This document shows positions 15,624-23,549 of a stretch of DNA of 64,000 nucleotides, one piece after another. Source of the DNA: Streptomyces smaragdinus (GTDB taxonomy: Bacteria > Actinomycetota > Actinomycetes > Streptomycetales > Streptomycetaceae); contig NZ_WEGJ01000008.1 in assembly GCF_009604385.1 (NCBI RefSeq), positions 1-64,000 of the forward strand, given 5' to 3'. A program made the position numbers and the translations under genes. The notes below the pieces were generated by a model. The model was not told the DNA's origin and ran no database searches. It worked only from the letters and a program-made list of their open reading frames with translations. Position 1 is the first letter of the stretch. Each line of letters begins with the position of its first letter.

Positions 15624-16705
15624 CGCAGGTTCCGCTCGTAGAAGGTGTGTCCGTGCAGGGGGCGTCCGCCGATGCGCCGGTACGAGGCGGCGCTGGCGGG
15701 GTTGTCGTGTTCGACGTAGGTGGAGCGCAGGGTGTGGTAGCCGGCGGTGCGCAGGTTGCGGGTGAGTTCGCGCGACAGGAGGGTGAGATAGCCCTTGCCC
15801 TGCTCGCCGGGGACGGTGCCTTTCACGATGAGGACGGCCTCGCGGCGGTAGCGGCGGCGGGTGGCGAGGAGGCGCAGCTGCTGGGGGAGGGCCATGCGGC
15901 CGCCGTGGCGCATGAGGAAGTACGAGATGTCGGGCAGCGCGAGGACGAACGCGACCGGCCGGGAGTCCCGGGCGAGGAAGAGCAGCAGCCGTTCGTCGAG
16001 GAGGTGGGCGAGGCCGTCGGTCTGGGCGGCGAGCTTCTCGGCGGAGATCTCGGTGTAGTAGCCGAGCTGTTCGAAGGAGGCGTTGAGCATGGCGCGCAGC
16101 AGCGGCAGCTGGGCGTCGAGGCGGCGCCGGCTGCCGTGGTGGATGCGCAGGCCCTCGGCGGCGATGCGGGTGTCGTCGAAGCGGTAGGCGGTGTCGGGGT
16201 CGACGGTGCGGATGCTGTCGCAGATCCAGGTGTCGGCGGGGAAGGCGGGGCAAAAGCCGTGCTGCCGGTAGGCGGCGGGGTAGTGGCCGGGGTTCCAGGC
16301 GGAGTCGGTGAAGCCGCGGTGTTCGAAGCCGGAGGTGATGACGCCGCCGGTCTCGTTGGGGAGGAGGGCGACGGGGCCGAAGAGGCGGTCGGTGTCGTGG
16401 CCGGTACGGGCGGCCAGGGCGAACAGCTCGCCGGCGACGTCGGCGTCGGTGAACTCGGTGAGTCCGAACAGCTGCTGGCGTACCCCCCGTTTGGCGTCGA
16501 ACGCGGCGTCGCGGTGCAGGCAGATCCGTCCGGCGGGGCGCCCGGCCGCGTCGTACGCGAGGTGGAGCTCGGTGGCGCCGGTCTCGTACCACGTCGTGAT
16601 CTGCTCGCGCAGCAGCGGGACGTAGCGGTCGCGGGGGTGCAGGCGCAGGGGCAGGTCCGTGAAGTCGCGCAGGGCGCGGCGGTCGGTGACGGGTGCGGTG
16701 GTCAT
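15620..16705 (-). CDS. GNAT-like acyltransferase
   Basis: This is a 361-residue protein of the cassette. The C-terminal third looks like a GNAT domain: VPVAF-like strand (DSRPVAFVLALPDISYF), an acyl-CoA loop (VPGEQGKGYLTLLSREL) and a final NPASAASYRRIGGRPLHGHTFYER. The N-terminal 150 residues (YETGATELHLAYDAAGRPAGRICL, GLFE-like GLTEFTDADVA) look like a second, degenerate GNAT-type half. It may transfer an acyl group activated by the PaaK-like enzyme; this is inference from the operon. ATGA overlaps occur at both ends. Confidence 0.65.
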   Translation of the reverse strand: MTTAPVTDRRALRDFTDLPLRLHPRDRYVPLLREQITTWYETGATELHLAYDAAGRPAGRICLHRDAAFDAKRGVRQQLFGLTEFTDADVAGELFALAARTGHDTDRLFGPVALLPNETGGVITSGFEHRGFTDSAWNPGHYPAAYRQHGFCPAFPADTWICDSIRTVDPDTAYRFDDTRIAAEGLRIHHGSRRRLDAQLPLLRAMLNASFEQLGYYTEISAEKLAAQTDGLAHLLDERLLLFLARDSRPVAFVLALPDISYFLMRHGGRMALPQQLRLLATRRRYRREAVLIVKGTVPGEQGKGYLTLLSRELTRNLRTAGYHTLRSTYVEHDNPASAASYRRIGGRPLHGHTFYERNLR

Positions 16706-17157
16706 CGGCCGGTCCGGTGGCGTACGGGCTTGGGGGCGCGTTCGGTGCTGAGGGGGGCGAAGGTGTCGATGTGGCCGAGGCTGCCGTCCTCGGCGCGCCA
16801 GGCGCCGTTGGTGTAGCCGTGGGGGCTCGCGGTGTAGATGCGGACGAATCCGGCGCGGGCCCGGCGGGTGCCGTCGTCGGTGAGCCAGCACATGAGGTCG
16901 TGGTGGGCGCGGCCGCGGGCGAACTTGTTGAGGGCGTCGGCGTCGGTGAAGAAGGCCATGGTGCCGATCTGCAGGGGGGTGCGCCAGTAGAGCTTGTGCC
17001 AGACGTAGCCGCGGTGGCGTTTCATCTCGCGCAGCAGCCGGCGCCAGCGGGGGGCGAGGGTGATGAGGGTCCACAGGCCGGTGTAGTGGGTGAGTCCGAC
17101 GAACAGCGCGCCGGCCTGGCCGGGGGCGGGGGTGCGGGTGAAGTCGGTGCTGCGCAT
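16702..17157 (-). CDS. Small protein of unknown function, possible dimeric alpha/beta-barrel
   Basis: I do not firmly recognise this 151-residue protein. It shows GALFVGLTHYTGLW, YVWHKLYWRTPLQIGTMAFF and ADALNKFARGRAHHDLMCW. These blocks resemble DUF4188-like or antibiotic-biosynthesis-monooxygenase-like small barrels, in which a strand carrying the substrate His precedes a Trp/Phe-rich strand. Its ATG shares one base with the stop of the PaaK-like gene (TGATG), and its stop overlaps the GNAT start, so it belongs to the same transcript. Confidence 0.6.
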   Translation of the reverse strand: MRSTDFTRTPAPGQAGALFVGLTHYTGLWTLITLAPRWRRLLREMKRHRGYVWHKLYWRTPLQIGTMAFFTDADALNKFARGRAHHDLMCWLTDDGTRRARAGFVRIYTASPHGYTNGAWRAEDGSLGHIDTFAPLSTERAPKPVRHRTGR

Positions 17158-18695
17158 CAGGCGGCCCTCGTCTCGTCCATCAGGTAGATGTTCTTGATCG
17201 CGGTGTGGCCGGTGAACGGCCCGGTCCGGTACGGATGGACGCGTACGGTCAGCTCGGCGGCGGAGTCGTCCTCGGTGAGGGACTGCGCGAAGTCGCGGCT
17301 GGCGGACGCGAGATGGGTGAGGACGCCGGTGCGGCAGACCTCGGCGAGGGCGGCGGTGTCGACGTCGGCGCCGTCGCGGAGCTGGACGTGGACGACGGGG
17401 CGGGCGTCGAGGCCGTCGGCGAGGGCGAGGCGGAAGCTCTCGATGTGCTCGGCGTGGGGGTTGCCGGTGTAGAGGCCGTACTCGACGTCCTGCGGGTAGA
17501 TGTTGGCGCCCATGTACGAGACGGTCGAGTCGGCGCGGCCGTACAGGAACAGCAGGGGCAGCCGCATGCGTTCGCGGCGGGCGGCGCGTTCGGCGGCGAC
17601 GAGGAGGCCGGGGCGGGTGGCGGCGAGGTCGGTGAGGGTTTCCCAGATGTCGGGGAACGCGGTCAGCCTGGCCTCGTCGCCGATGTTGTAGCGGAGTTTG
17701 GGGGCCATGACGGCGGTGGAGTTGATGGTGCAGAGCAGTTCGCCGCGGTCGGTGGTCTCCAGGTAGGTCTCCAGGGGGTTGTACTGGAAGACCATGGGCA
17801 GGCGGCTCTCGCCGGGTCCGAGGAGGGCGGCCCGGGCCTCGGGGTCGTCGCGCATGAGGCGGCGCAGCCAGACGGTGAAGGTGGTCTCGCCGCCCATGCC
17901 GATGGTGAGGTCGGAGGCGCCGTAGCCGGAGCGGACCTTGCCGAACACGTCCCCCACATAGTCCCGCAGGGCCTCGGTCATGCCTTCGCCGCCGACCATG
18001 CCGGCCAGGCGGTATCCCGTGAACCACTCCTCGCCGGCGAGGCGGTCGCGCAGGTGCTTGAGGAAGGGCGGGTAGGCCGTGACGAGGTAGTCGTAGCGCG
18101 GGCCGAAGTGGCGCAGCGTGTCGACGATCTTCTCGAGGTCGGGGCCGGTGTTCTTGACGGTGGCGATGCGCGCCATGGCGATGCCGGTGTTGGTGCCGGT
18201 GGCCCAGGCGCCCATGCTGTAGGCGTTGACGACGAAGAGGCGCCTGGAGGGGAAGACGAGGGTGGCGTAGCCGGCGACGTTGCGGTGGACGGTGTCCAGT
18301 TCGCGCTTGGAGCGGATCCAGTTGTACGGGGTGCCGCTGGAGCCGGAGGATTCGTCGACGACGCTGCCGGCGATCTCGATCTCGCCCTTCCAGCAGCGTT
18401 CGTGCTCCTGGTACGCCTTGACGTACCCCTCCTTGTCGGTCGCCGGGTAGGACTCGAGCCGGAACCACCGGAAGCGCCAGCCGTTCTTCGCCAGGTGGGT
18501 GCGGTACGCGGGGACGTCGAGGGCGGCGAACTGGCAGGTCATCCAGGCGTGGAGCTTCGCGAAGCGGCTCATCCAGGGGTGGTAGTTGCGGGCCATCAGG
18601 CGCCATACGGCCGGGTGGGCCCGGTACGCCCGGTAGAGGGCGGTCAGCGCGAAGCTGACCGTGCGTAGGGTCCACTGCCGCAGGAAGCTGCTCAT
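17157..18695 (-). CDS. PaaK-like AMP-dependent ligase (adenylating enzyme)
   Basis: This 512-residue member of the phenylacetate-CoA ligase-like ANL group should adenylate a carboxylic acid. The Ser/Gly-rich ATP loop is VDESSGSSGTPYNW, the adenine motif is around KVRSGYGASDLTIG, and the hinge region reads LFLYGRADSTVSYMGANIYP. It is the first gene of the cassette. I chose ATG at 18695 because the palindrome at 18724-18739 would otherwise lie across the alternative ATG at 18731. The acid and the acceptor are unknown. Confidence 0.75.
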   Translation of the reverse strand: MSSFLRQWTLRTVSFALTALYRAYRAHPAVWRLMARNYHPWMSRFAKLHAWMTCQFAALDVPAYRTHLAKNGWRFRWFRLESYPATDKEGYVKAYQEHERCWKGEIEIAGSVVDESSGSSGTPYNWIRSKRELDTVHRNVAGYATLVFPSRRLFVVNAYSMGAWATGTNTGIAMARIATVKNTGPDLEKIVDTLRHFGPRYDYLVTAYPPFLKHLRDRLAGEEWFTGYRLAGMVGGEGMTEALRDYVGDVFGKVRSGYGASDLTIGMGGETTFTVWLRRLMRDDPEARAALLGPGESRLPMVFQYNPLETYLETTDRGELLCTINSTAVMAPKLRYNIGDEARLTAFPDIWETLTDLAATRPGLLVAAERAARRERMRLPLLFLYGRADSTVSYMGANIYPQDVEYGLYTGNPHAEHIESFRLALADGLDARPVVHVQLRDGADVDTAALAEVCRTGVLTHLASASRDFAQSLTEDDSAAELTVRVHPYRTGPFTGHTAIKNIYLMDETRAA

Positions 18696-18723
18696 GGGGT
18701 CAGCCTGGCCCGGCACCGGGTTC

Positions 18724-18739
18724 CTGAGCATGCGCTCAG
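18724..18739. promoter_or_regulatory. Palindrome CTGAGC-N4-GCTCAG, probable operator of the PaaK-like cassette
   Basis: Perfect 6-bp arms with an ATGC centre lie 29 bp upstream of the chosen PaaK-like start. TGAGC/GCTCA half-sites are typical of TetR-family operators in Streptomyces. No TetR gene is adjacent, so the regulator would be encoded elsewhere. Confidence 0.5.
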
Positions 18740-18780
18740 CTACTCATCCGTCGCCTAGGTACGGGGCGCCCGAGAGCGCG

Positions 18781-18812
18781 AAGAGGGCCACCCCGCAGGG
18801 GGTGGCCCTCTT
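18781..18812 (-). terminator. Terminator after rplI
   Basis: A perfect 14-bp stem (AAGAGGGCCACCCC and its complement) with a GCAG loop lies 14 bp beyond the rplI stop. It ends the rpsF-ssb-rpsR-rplI transcript and insulates the PaaK-like cassette promoter. Confidence 0.85.
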
Positions 18813-18826
18813 ACGAACGCGAGGCG

Positions 18827-19273
18827 TTACGCGGACTGGACCTCGAGGTTGACCTTGGCGGACACCTCGGGGTGCAGTCGCACGGACACCGCGTGCGACC
18901 CCAGCGTCTTGATCGGGGTGGCGACCTCGATCCGGCGCTTGTCGACGTCCGGCCCGCCGGCGGCCTTGATCGCCGAAGCGATGTCCGCCGCGGTGACCGC
19001 ACCGAACAGACGCCCGGCGTCGCCGGCGCGCCCCTTCAGCCGCACCTTGACGCCCTCGAGCTCCGCCTTGACCACGTTGGCCTGCTCGACCGACGCGATC
19101 TCGCGCAGCTTGCGGCCGCGGCGGATCTGCTCGACGTCCTTCTCGCCGCCCCGGGTCCAGCGGATCGCGAGACCACGCGGGACCAGGTAGTTGCGGGCGT
19201 AACCGTCCTTGACCTCGACGACGTCGCCGGGGCCACCGAGGCCGCTGACCTCGTGAGTGAGGATGATCTTCAT
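18827..19273 (-). CDS. rplI: 50S ribosomal protein bL9
   Basis: This 148-residue protein binds 23S rRNA at the base of the L1 stalk. The N-terminal globular domain is [28 protein letters not shown] with LVPRGLA, the long connecting helix follows, and the C-terminal rRNA-binding domain begins at GAVTAADIA. The start at 19273 has GGGAGGGTGA upstream. It is the last gene of the rpsF operon, 19 bp after rpsR. Confidence 0.97.
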   Translation of the reverse strand: MKIILTHEVSGLGGPGDVVEVKDGYARNYLVPRGLAIRWTRGGEKDVEQIRRGRKLREIASVEQANVVKAELEGVKVRLKGRAGDAGRLFGAVTAADIASAIKAAGGPDVDKRRIEVATPIKTLGSHAVSVRLHPEVSAKVNLEVQSA

Positions 19274-19292
19274 GCTGTCGTCACCCTCCCAA

Positions 19293-19529
19293 TCAGCGAG
19301 CGGTCGAGGTGTAAGGCAGCAGCGCCATCTCACGGCTGTTCTTCACGGCCGTGGCGACATCGCGCTGGTGCTGGGTGCAGTTGCCGGTCACCCGACGGGC
19401 ACGGATCTTGCCGCGGTCGGAAATGAACTTCCGCAGCAGGTTCGTGTCCTTGTAGTCGACGTACGTGACCTTGTCCTTGCAGAAAGCGCAGACCTTCTTC
19501 TTAGGCTTGCGCGGAGGCGGCTTAGCCAT
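19293..19529 (-). CDS. rpsR: 30S ribosomal protein bS18, zinc-binding form
   Basis: This is a 78-residue platform protein of the 30S subunit that binds next to S6. It has a CxxC knuckle (VCAFCKDK) and a later GNCTQHQRD, which make the zinc-containing (C+) form. Streptomyces usually has a second, zinc-free S18 elsewhere that replaces this one under zinc shortage. It lies between ssb and rplI in the standard operon order. Confidence 0.97.
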   Translation of the reverse strand: MAKPPPRKPKKKVCAFCKDKVTYVDYKDTNLLRKFISDRGKIRARRVTGNCTQHQRDVATAVKNSREMALLPYTSTAR

Positions 19530-19577
19530 TGTCGTTCTCCATCTGGATCAAGAAGTTTTCTGTGGTGTGAGCCCCGC

Positions 19578-20168
19578 TCAGAAGGGGGGCTCGTCCGAGT
19601 AGCCGCCACCGCCGGAGTTCCCGCCCCAGCTGCCGCCGCCCTGCTGGCCGCCGGACTGCTGCCCGCCAGACGCCCAGGGGTCGCTGCCGCCGCCCTGCTG
19701 GCCGCCACCGGGGTTGCCGCCCCAGTTGCCGCCCTGCTGGCCGCCGGACTGCTGCCCGCCGCCCTGCTGGGGACCGCCGAAGCCGCCGCCCTGTCCGCCG
19801 CGGCCCTGTGTCTTGGTGACCTTGGCCGAGGCGTAGCGCAGCGACGGGCCGATCTCGTCGACCTCGAGCTCGACGACGGTGCGCTTCTCACCGTTGTTCG
19901 TCTCGTACGAACGCTGCCGCAGCCGCCCCTGCGCCACGACCCGCATACCGCGGGTCAGCGACTCGGCCACGTTCTCCGCGGCCTGGCGCCAGATCGACGC
20001 GCGGAGGAACAGCGCGTCGCCGTCCTTCCACTCGTTGGTCTGGCGGTCGAAGGTGCGGGGGGTCGACGCGATCGTGAAGTTCGCGACGGCCGCACCGGAG
20101 GGGGTGAAGCGCAGCTCGGGGTCATCGGTCAGGTTCCCGACGACTGTGATGACGGTCTCGCCTGCCAT
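19578..20168 (-). CDS. ssb: Single-stranded DNA-binding protein
   Basis: This is a 196-residue SSB. Residues 1-115 are the OB fold ([55 protein letters not shown]). The tail from about 120 is a Gly/Gln-rich repeat built on GGQQ and GGG units. The last residues are DEPPF, the acidic tip that recruits replication and repair proteins. It is encoded between rpsF and rpsR, as in most bacteria. The start at 20168 is the conserved MAGETVITV. Confidence 0.97.
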   Translation of the reverse strand: MAGETVITVVGNLTDDPELRFTPSGAAVANFTIASTPRTFDRQTNEWKDGDALFLRASIWRQAAENVAESLTRGMRVVAQGRLRQRSYETNNGEKRTVVELEVDEIGPSLRYASAKVTKTQGRGGQGGGFGGPQQGGGQQSGGQQGGNWGGNPGGGQQGGGSDPWASGGQQSGGQQGGGSWGGNSGGGGYSDEPPF

Positions 20169-20303
20169 GTGTGAAGACCTCTCGCGTGTGCTTGACGGCT
20201 GCTGGGCCGGTAGGGGCGGGTCGGGAGGCCCCACAGGGACCGCCCCGACGGATGTAGCGATGAACTTGTGTCGCAGCTACTCGTGCCCGTCGGCCCGACT
20301 ACC

Positions 20304-20594
20304 TCAGTGGGTGTCGGGACGCAGGACCTTGGTCCGGAGGACCGACTCGTTCAGGTTCATCTGACGGTCGAGCTCCTTGACGACCGCAGGCTCGGCCTGC
20401 AGGTCGATGACCGAGTAGATGCCCTCGGGCTTCTTCTTGATCTCGTAGGAGAGACGACGACGGCCCCAGGTGTCGACCTTCTCCACCTTGCCCTTGCCCT
20501 CACGGACAACGGACAGGAAGGACTCGATCAGCGGGGAGACTGCTCGCTCCTCGAGATCGGGGTCGAGGATGACCATCACCTCGTAGTGACGCAT
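20304..20594 (-). CDS. rpsF: 30S ribosomal protein bS6
   Basis: This is a 96-residue protein with the family start [16 protein letters not shown] and the core [19 protein letters not shown]. It forms a heterodimer with S18 on the 30S platform. It is the first gene of the operon with ssb, rpsR and rplI. A strong ribosome site (AGAGGAGGTG) precedes the ATG. A short hairpin lies just upstream in the leader (20623-20641) and may be regulatory. Confidence 0.97.
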   Translation of the reverse strand: MRHYEVMVILDPDLEERAVSPLIESFLSVVREGKGKVEKVDTWGRRRLSYEIKKKPEGIYSVIDLQAEPAVVKELDRQMNLNESVLRTKVLRPDTH

Positions 20595-20622
20595 GTAGTA
20601 CCCACCTCCTCTGGACTCAGCG

Positions 20623-20641
20623 GCCACGGTCTTTCCGTGGC
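20623..20641 (-). promoter_or_regulatory. Leader hairpin before rpsF, candidate S6:S18 autoregulatory element
   Basis: A 7-bp stem (GCCACGG / CCGTGGC) with a 5-base loop stands just before the rpsF ribosome site on the transcribed strand. rpsF leaders in many bacteria carry an S6:S18-binding structure. I can see the stem but cannot confirm the conserved CCG bulge. Confidence 0.35.
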
Positions 20642-20698
20642 AGGAGGGTTTCTCTCTGCGTCGCAACGGTATCGCCCGGCACCGACAATCCCCGAGAG

Positions 20699-20707
20699 TT
20701 ATCCACA
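20699..20707 (+). promoter_or_regulatory. DnaA-box match TTATCCACA upstream of rpsF
   Basis: This is a perfect copy of the classical 9-mer, about 105 bp before rpsF, in the gap shared with the small membrane protein gene. It may allow DnaA to touch expression of the operon that includes ssb. Confidence 0.4.
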
Positions 20708-20887
20708 GGGAAGGTCCGGCCAGGGCACACACCGGTGCAGCGGTCCAGACTACCTGCCGGGGGCCTTCCGGTTGAAATCCGGGCATCATTCGCTGCAATC
20801 TGTACACAACGGATGTGAGCCGGGTCACCGCCCGCCACCGCGGCGGGCAGGGCCCGACACCCGTAGGGAACCGTACGGAGGTGCCCC

Positions 20888-21202
20888 ATGACACAGGCAG
20901 CACCGCGGCAGCGGAACATCGGTCTCTTCGCCGGCGACGGCAAGCCCCACACCACGGTCGACGTGCTGGTCGGCGTGACCCTGGTGCTGGGTGTGCTGGC
21001 GCTGGTCACGGCGTTCTTCCACTCCCTGCACCTGCTCTCCTCGTGGGCGGGCCTGGCGGGCATCGTCACCGGCGGATGGGGCCAGATGATCTCCGTGACG
21101 ACCCGGGAGCGGGTGTTCCTGGTCCTGGGCCTGGGCGCGGCCGGTCTGGGCTTCCTCCTGGGGATGGCGCACGGCGGGCTCTGGGGCGGTGTGATCGGCT
21201 GA
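20888..21202 (+). CDS. Small membrane protein of unknown function
   Basis: I do not recognise the family of this 104-residue protein. It has a short hydrophilic start, then hydrophobic segments at about 24-44, 50-66 and 76-100. The ATG has a strong GGAGGTG ribosome site. It stands alone between the divergent rpsF operon and the femX-like gene and is followed by its own terminator-like hairpin. Confidence 0.75.
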   Translation: MTQAAPRQRNIGLFAGDGKPHTTVDVLVGVTLVLGVLALVTAFFHSLHLLSSWAGLAGIVTGGWGQMISVTTRERVFLVLGLGAAGLGFLLGMAHGGLWGGVIG

Positions 21203-21243
21203 GCCGGCCGGTGACCGGCTGACCGTACGCAGGGCAAACGCGC

Positions 21244-21269
21244 CCGGGGCGGGTCTCGGCCCGCCCCGG
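21244..21269 (+). terminator. Terminator-like hairpin after the small membrane protein gene
   Basis: A 10-bp perfect stem (CCGGGGCGGG / CCCGCCCCGG) with a TCTCGG loop lies 41 bp past the stop. There is no long T-run, as is common in Streptomyces. Confidence 0.6.
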
Positions 21270-21333
21270 TGGGGCGCCACGGACCGCAGTAGGCTTCCGT
21301 CTCAAGCCTCGCAGTCCATCTAGGAGCGCCCCC

Positions 21334-22452
21334 ATGAGCCTGACCCTGCGGACCATCAGCCGCGAGCAGCATCTGGCGTACATCCAGAGCCTGCCGTCGG
21401 CCAGTCACTGCCAGGTCCCGGCATGGGCGGACGTGAAGGCCGAGTGGCGCTCGGAGAGCCTCGGCTGGTTCGACGCCGAGGGGTACCAGGTGGGCGCGGG
21501 GCTGGTGCTGTACCGGCAGCTGCCGAAGGTCAAGCGCTATCTGGCGTATCTGCCGGAGGGCCCGGTCCTGAACTGGTTCGACCCGAATCTGGAGAGCTGG
21601 CTGCGGCCGATGCTCGCGCATCTGAAGCAGCAGGGCGCCTTCACGGTGAAGATGGGCCCGCCGGTGGTGATCCGCCGCTGGCACGCGGAGTCCATCAAGA
21701 AGGGCATCGCCGCCCCCGACGTCAAGCGGCTGCGCGACATAGAGGCCGACGTCATCGAGCCCCGCGCGTTCGAGGTGGCGGAGCGGCTGCGCCGGATGGG
21801 CTGGCAGCAGGACCAGGAGGCCGGCGCGGGCTTCGGCGACTTCCAGCCGCGGTACGTCTTCCAGGTGCCGCTGGCCGGACGCAGCGAGGCGGACCTGCTC
21901 AAGGGCTTCAACCAGCTCTGGCGGCGCAACGTCAAGAAGGCCGAGAAGGCGGGCGTGCAGATCGTCCGCGGCGATCTCTCGGACTTCGGCGAGTGGCAGC
22001 GGCTGTACGAGATCACGGCGGTACGCGACCACTTCCGCCCCCGTCCCCAGGCGTACTTCGAGCGCCAGTGGAAGGCCCTGAACGCCGAGGACCCGAACCG
22101 GATGCGGCTGTACTTCGCCCGGCACAACGGGGTGAACCTGGCCGCGACGACGATGCTGCGCGTCGGCGGCCACGTCTGGTACTCGTACGGCGCCTCCGAC
22201 AACGTGGGCCGCGAGGTGCGCCCGTCCAACGCCATCCAGTGGGCGATGATGCGCGACGCGCTCGCCGAGGGCGCCTCGGTGTACGACCTGCGCGGTATCG
22301 GCGACGCCCTGCACGAGGAGGACCACCTCTTCGGCCTGATCCAGTTCAAGGTGGGAACGGGCGGCGAGGCCGTCGAATACCTGGGCGAGTGGGACTTCCC
22401 CCTCAATAAGCTTCTCCACAAGGCACTCGACATCTACATGTCCCGCCGCTGA
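21334..22452 (+). CDS. femX: FemX-like peptidoglycan branching enzyme (FemABX family)
   Basis: This 372-residue protein should add the first amino acid of the interpeptide bridge, glycine in Streptomyces, to the stem Lys/DAP of lipid II, using aminoacyl-tRNA. FemABX blocks are visible: SHCQVPAWADVKAEW, the two GNAT-like halves, LWRRNVKKAEKAGV, and the late YDLRGIGDALHEEDHLFGLIQFKVGTGG. The coiled-coil arm of staphylococcal FemA is lacking, as expected for FemX-type proteins. It is followed 22 bp later by the alanine-racemase-like gene, so both serve the cell wall. Confidence 0.88.
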   Translation: MSLTLRTISREQHLAYIQSLPSASHCQVPAWADVKAEWRSESLGWFDAEGYQVGAGLVLYRQLPKVKRYLAYLPEGPVLNWFDPNLESWLRPMLAHLKQQGAFTVKMGPPVVIRRWHAESIKKGIAAPDVKRLRDIEADVIEPRAFEVAERLRRMGWQQDQEAGAGFGDFQPRYVFQVPLAGRSEADLLKGFNQLWRRNVKKAEKAGVQIVRGDLSDFGEWQRLYEITAVRDHFRPRPQAYFERQWKALNAEDPNRMRLYFARHNGVNLAATTMLRVGGHVWYSYGASDNVGREVRPSNAIQWAMMRDALAEGASVYDLRGIGDALHEEDHLFGLIQFKVGTGGEAVEYLGEWDFPLNKLLHKALDIYMSRR

Positions 22453-22474
22453 CGAAAGGTCCAGGGCCTCCCCG

Positions 22475-23497
22475 ATGGCGCTCACGCTCTACGTCGACAC
22501 CGCGCGCTGGCGCAACCACCAGCACTCCGTGCTCCAGCAGTTCCCCGGCCTGGTGCCGGTCTGCAAGGGCAACGGCTACGGCTTCGGGCACGAGCGCCTC
22601 GCCGACGAGGCCACGCGCTTCGGCGCGGACATCCTCGCGGTGGGCACCGTCTACGAGGCGGCCCGTACGAAGGACTACTTCGGCCGGGACCTGATGGTCC
22701 TCACCCCGTACCAGACGACCGAGGAGCCGGTGCCGCTGCCGACCCGGGTGATCCGCACCGTCGCCTCCATCGACGGGATCGCGCGGCTGGTCGGGGCCCG
22801 GGTGGTGGTCGAGGTGATGTCGTCGATGCGGCGGCACGGGGTCACGGTGGAGGACCTGCCGAAGCTGCACGCGATGCTGGACGACGTCCGGTTCGAGGGC
22901 TTCGCCATACATCTGCCGCTGGACTCGGTGAACGCGGTGGAGGAGGTCATCACCTGGATGGACCGGCTGCGTTCCGCGCGGCTGCCGCTGCACACGGTGT
23001 TCGTCAGCCATGTGTCGGCGGACGAGCTGGCGCGGCTGCAGCAGCAGTTCCCGCAGACCCGCTTCCGCGCCCGGATCGGCACCCGGCTGTGGCTCGGCGA
23101 CCACGAGGCGACGGAGTACCGGGGTACGGTGCTGGACGTCACCCGGGTCTCCAAGGGCGACCGCTTCGGCTACCGCCAGCAGAAGGCGGTCGGCGACGGC
23201 CATCTGGTCGTCGTCGCGGGCGGTACGTCGAACGGCGTGGGCCTGGAGTCCCCCAAGGCGATGCACGGCGTGATGCCGCGCGCCAAGGGCGTCGCCCGCG
23301 CGGGCCTGGCCACGGTCAACCGCAACCTCTCCCCGTACCTCTGGCAGGGCAAGCAGCGCTGGTTCGCGGAGCCCCCGCACATGCAGGTCTGTATCCTCTT
23401 CCTCCCCGACGACGTCTCCCCGCCGTCGGTGGGCGAGGAGCTCCCCGCCCAGCTCCGCCACACGACGACGGCCCCGGACCGCATCGTCGACCGCTGA
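22475..23497 (+). CDS. Alanine racemase-like PLP enzyme
   Basis: This is a 340-residue fold-type III PLP protein. The N-terminal barrel carries the cofactor Lys31 in VCKGNGYGFGH, and a C-terminal beta domain begins near 230. It is shorter and more divergent than canonical Alr, whose C-terminal catalytic Tyr I cannot place with certainty, so racemisation of alanine is likely but not sure. It sits directly after femX in one transcript and ends at a strong terminator. Confidence 0.78.
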   Translation: MALTLYVDTARWRNHQHSVLQQFPGLVPVCKGNGYGFGHERLADEATRFGADILAVGTVYEAARTKDYFGRDLMVLTPYQTTEEPVPLPTRVIRTVASIDGIARLVGARVVVEVMSSMRRHGVTVEDLPKLHAMLDDVRFEGFAIHLPLDSVNAVEEVITWMDRLRSARLPLHTVFVSHVSADELARLQQQFPQTRFRARIGTRLWLGDHEATEYRGTVLDVTRVSKGDRFGYRQQKAVGDGHLVVVAGGTSNGVGLESPKAMHGVMPRAKGVARAGLATVNRNLSPYLWQGKQRWFAEPPHMQVCILFLPDDVSPPSVGEELPAQLRHTTTAPDRIVDR

Positions 23498-23509
23498 GAC
23501 GCGTACGCG

Positions 23510-23540
23510 AAGGGCCCGGAGCCGGTCGCTCCGGGCCCTT
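23510..23540. terminator. Bidirectional terminator between converging genes
   Basis: A 13-bp perfect stem (AAGGGCCCGGAGC and complement) with a 5-base loop lies between the racemase-like gene (plus) and the GT87-like gene (minus). It can serve both. Confidence 0.85.
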
Positions 23541-23549
23541 CCCCATGTC

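Noticed and set aside
19620..19800. Tandem repeat suggesting a CRISPR or mobile repeat
   Set aside because: It is the in-frame Gly/Gln-rich tail of SSB, with no spacers.
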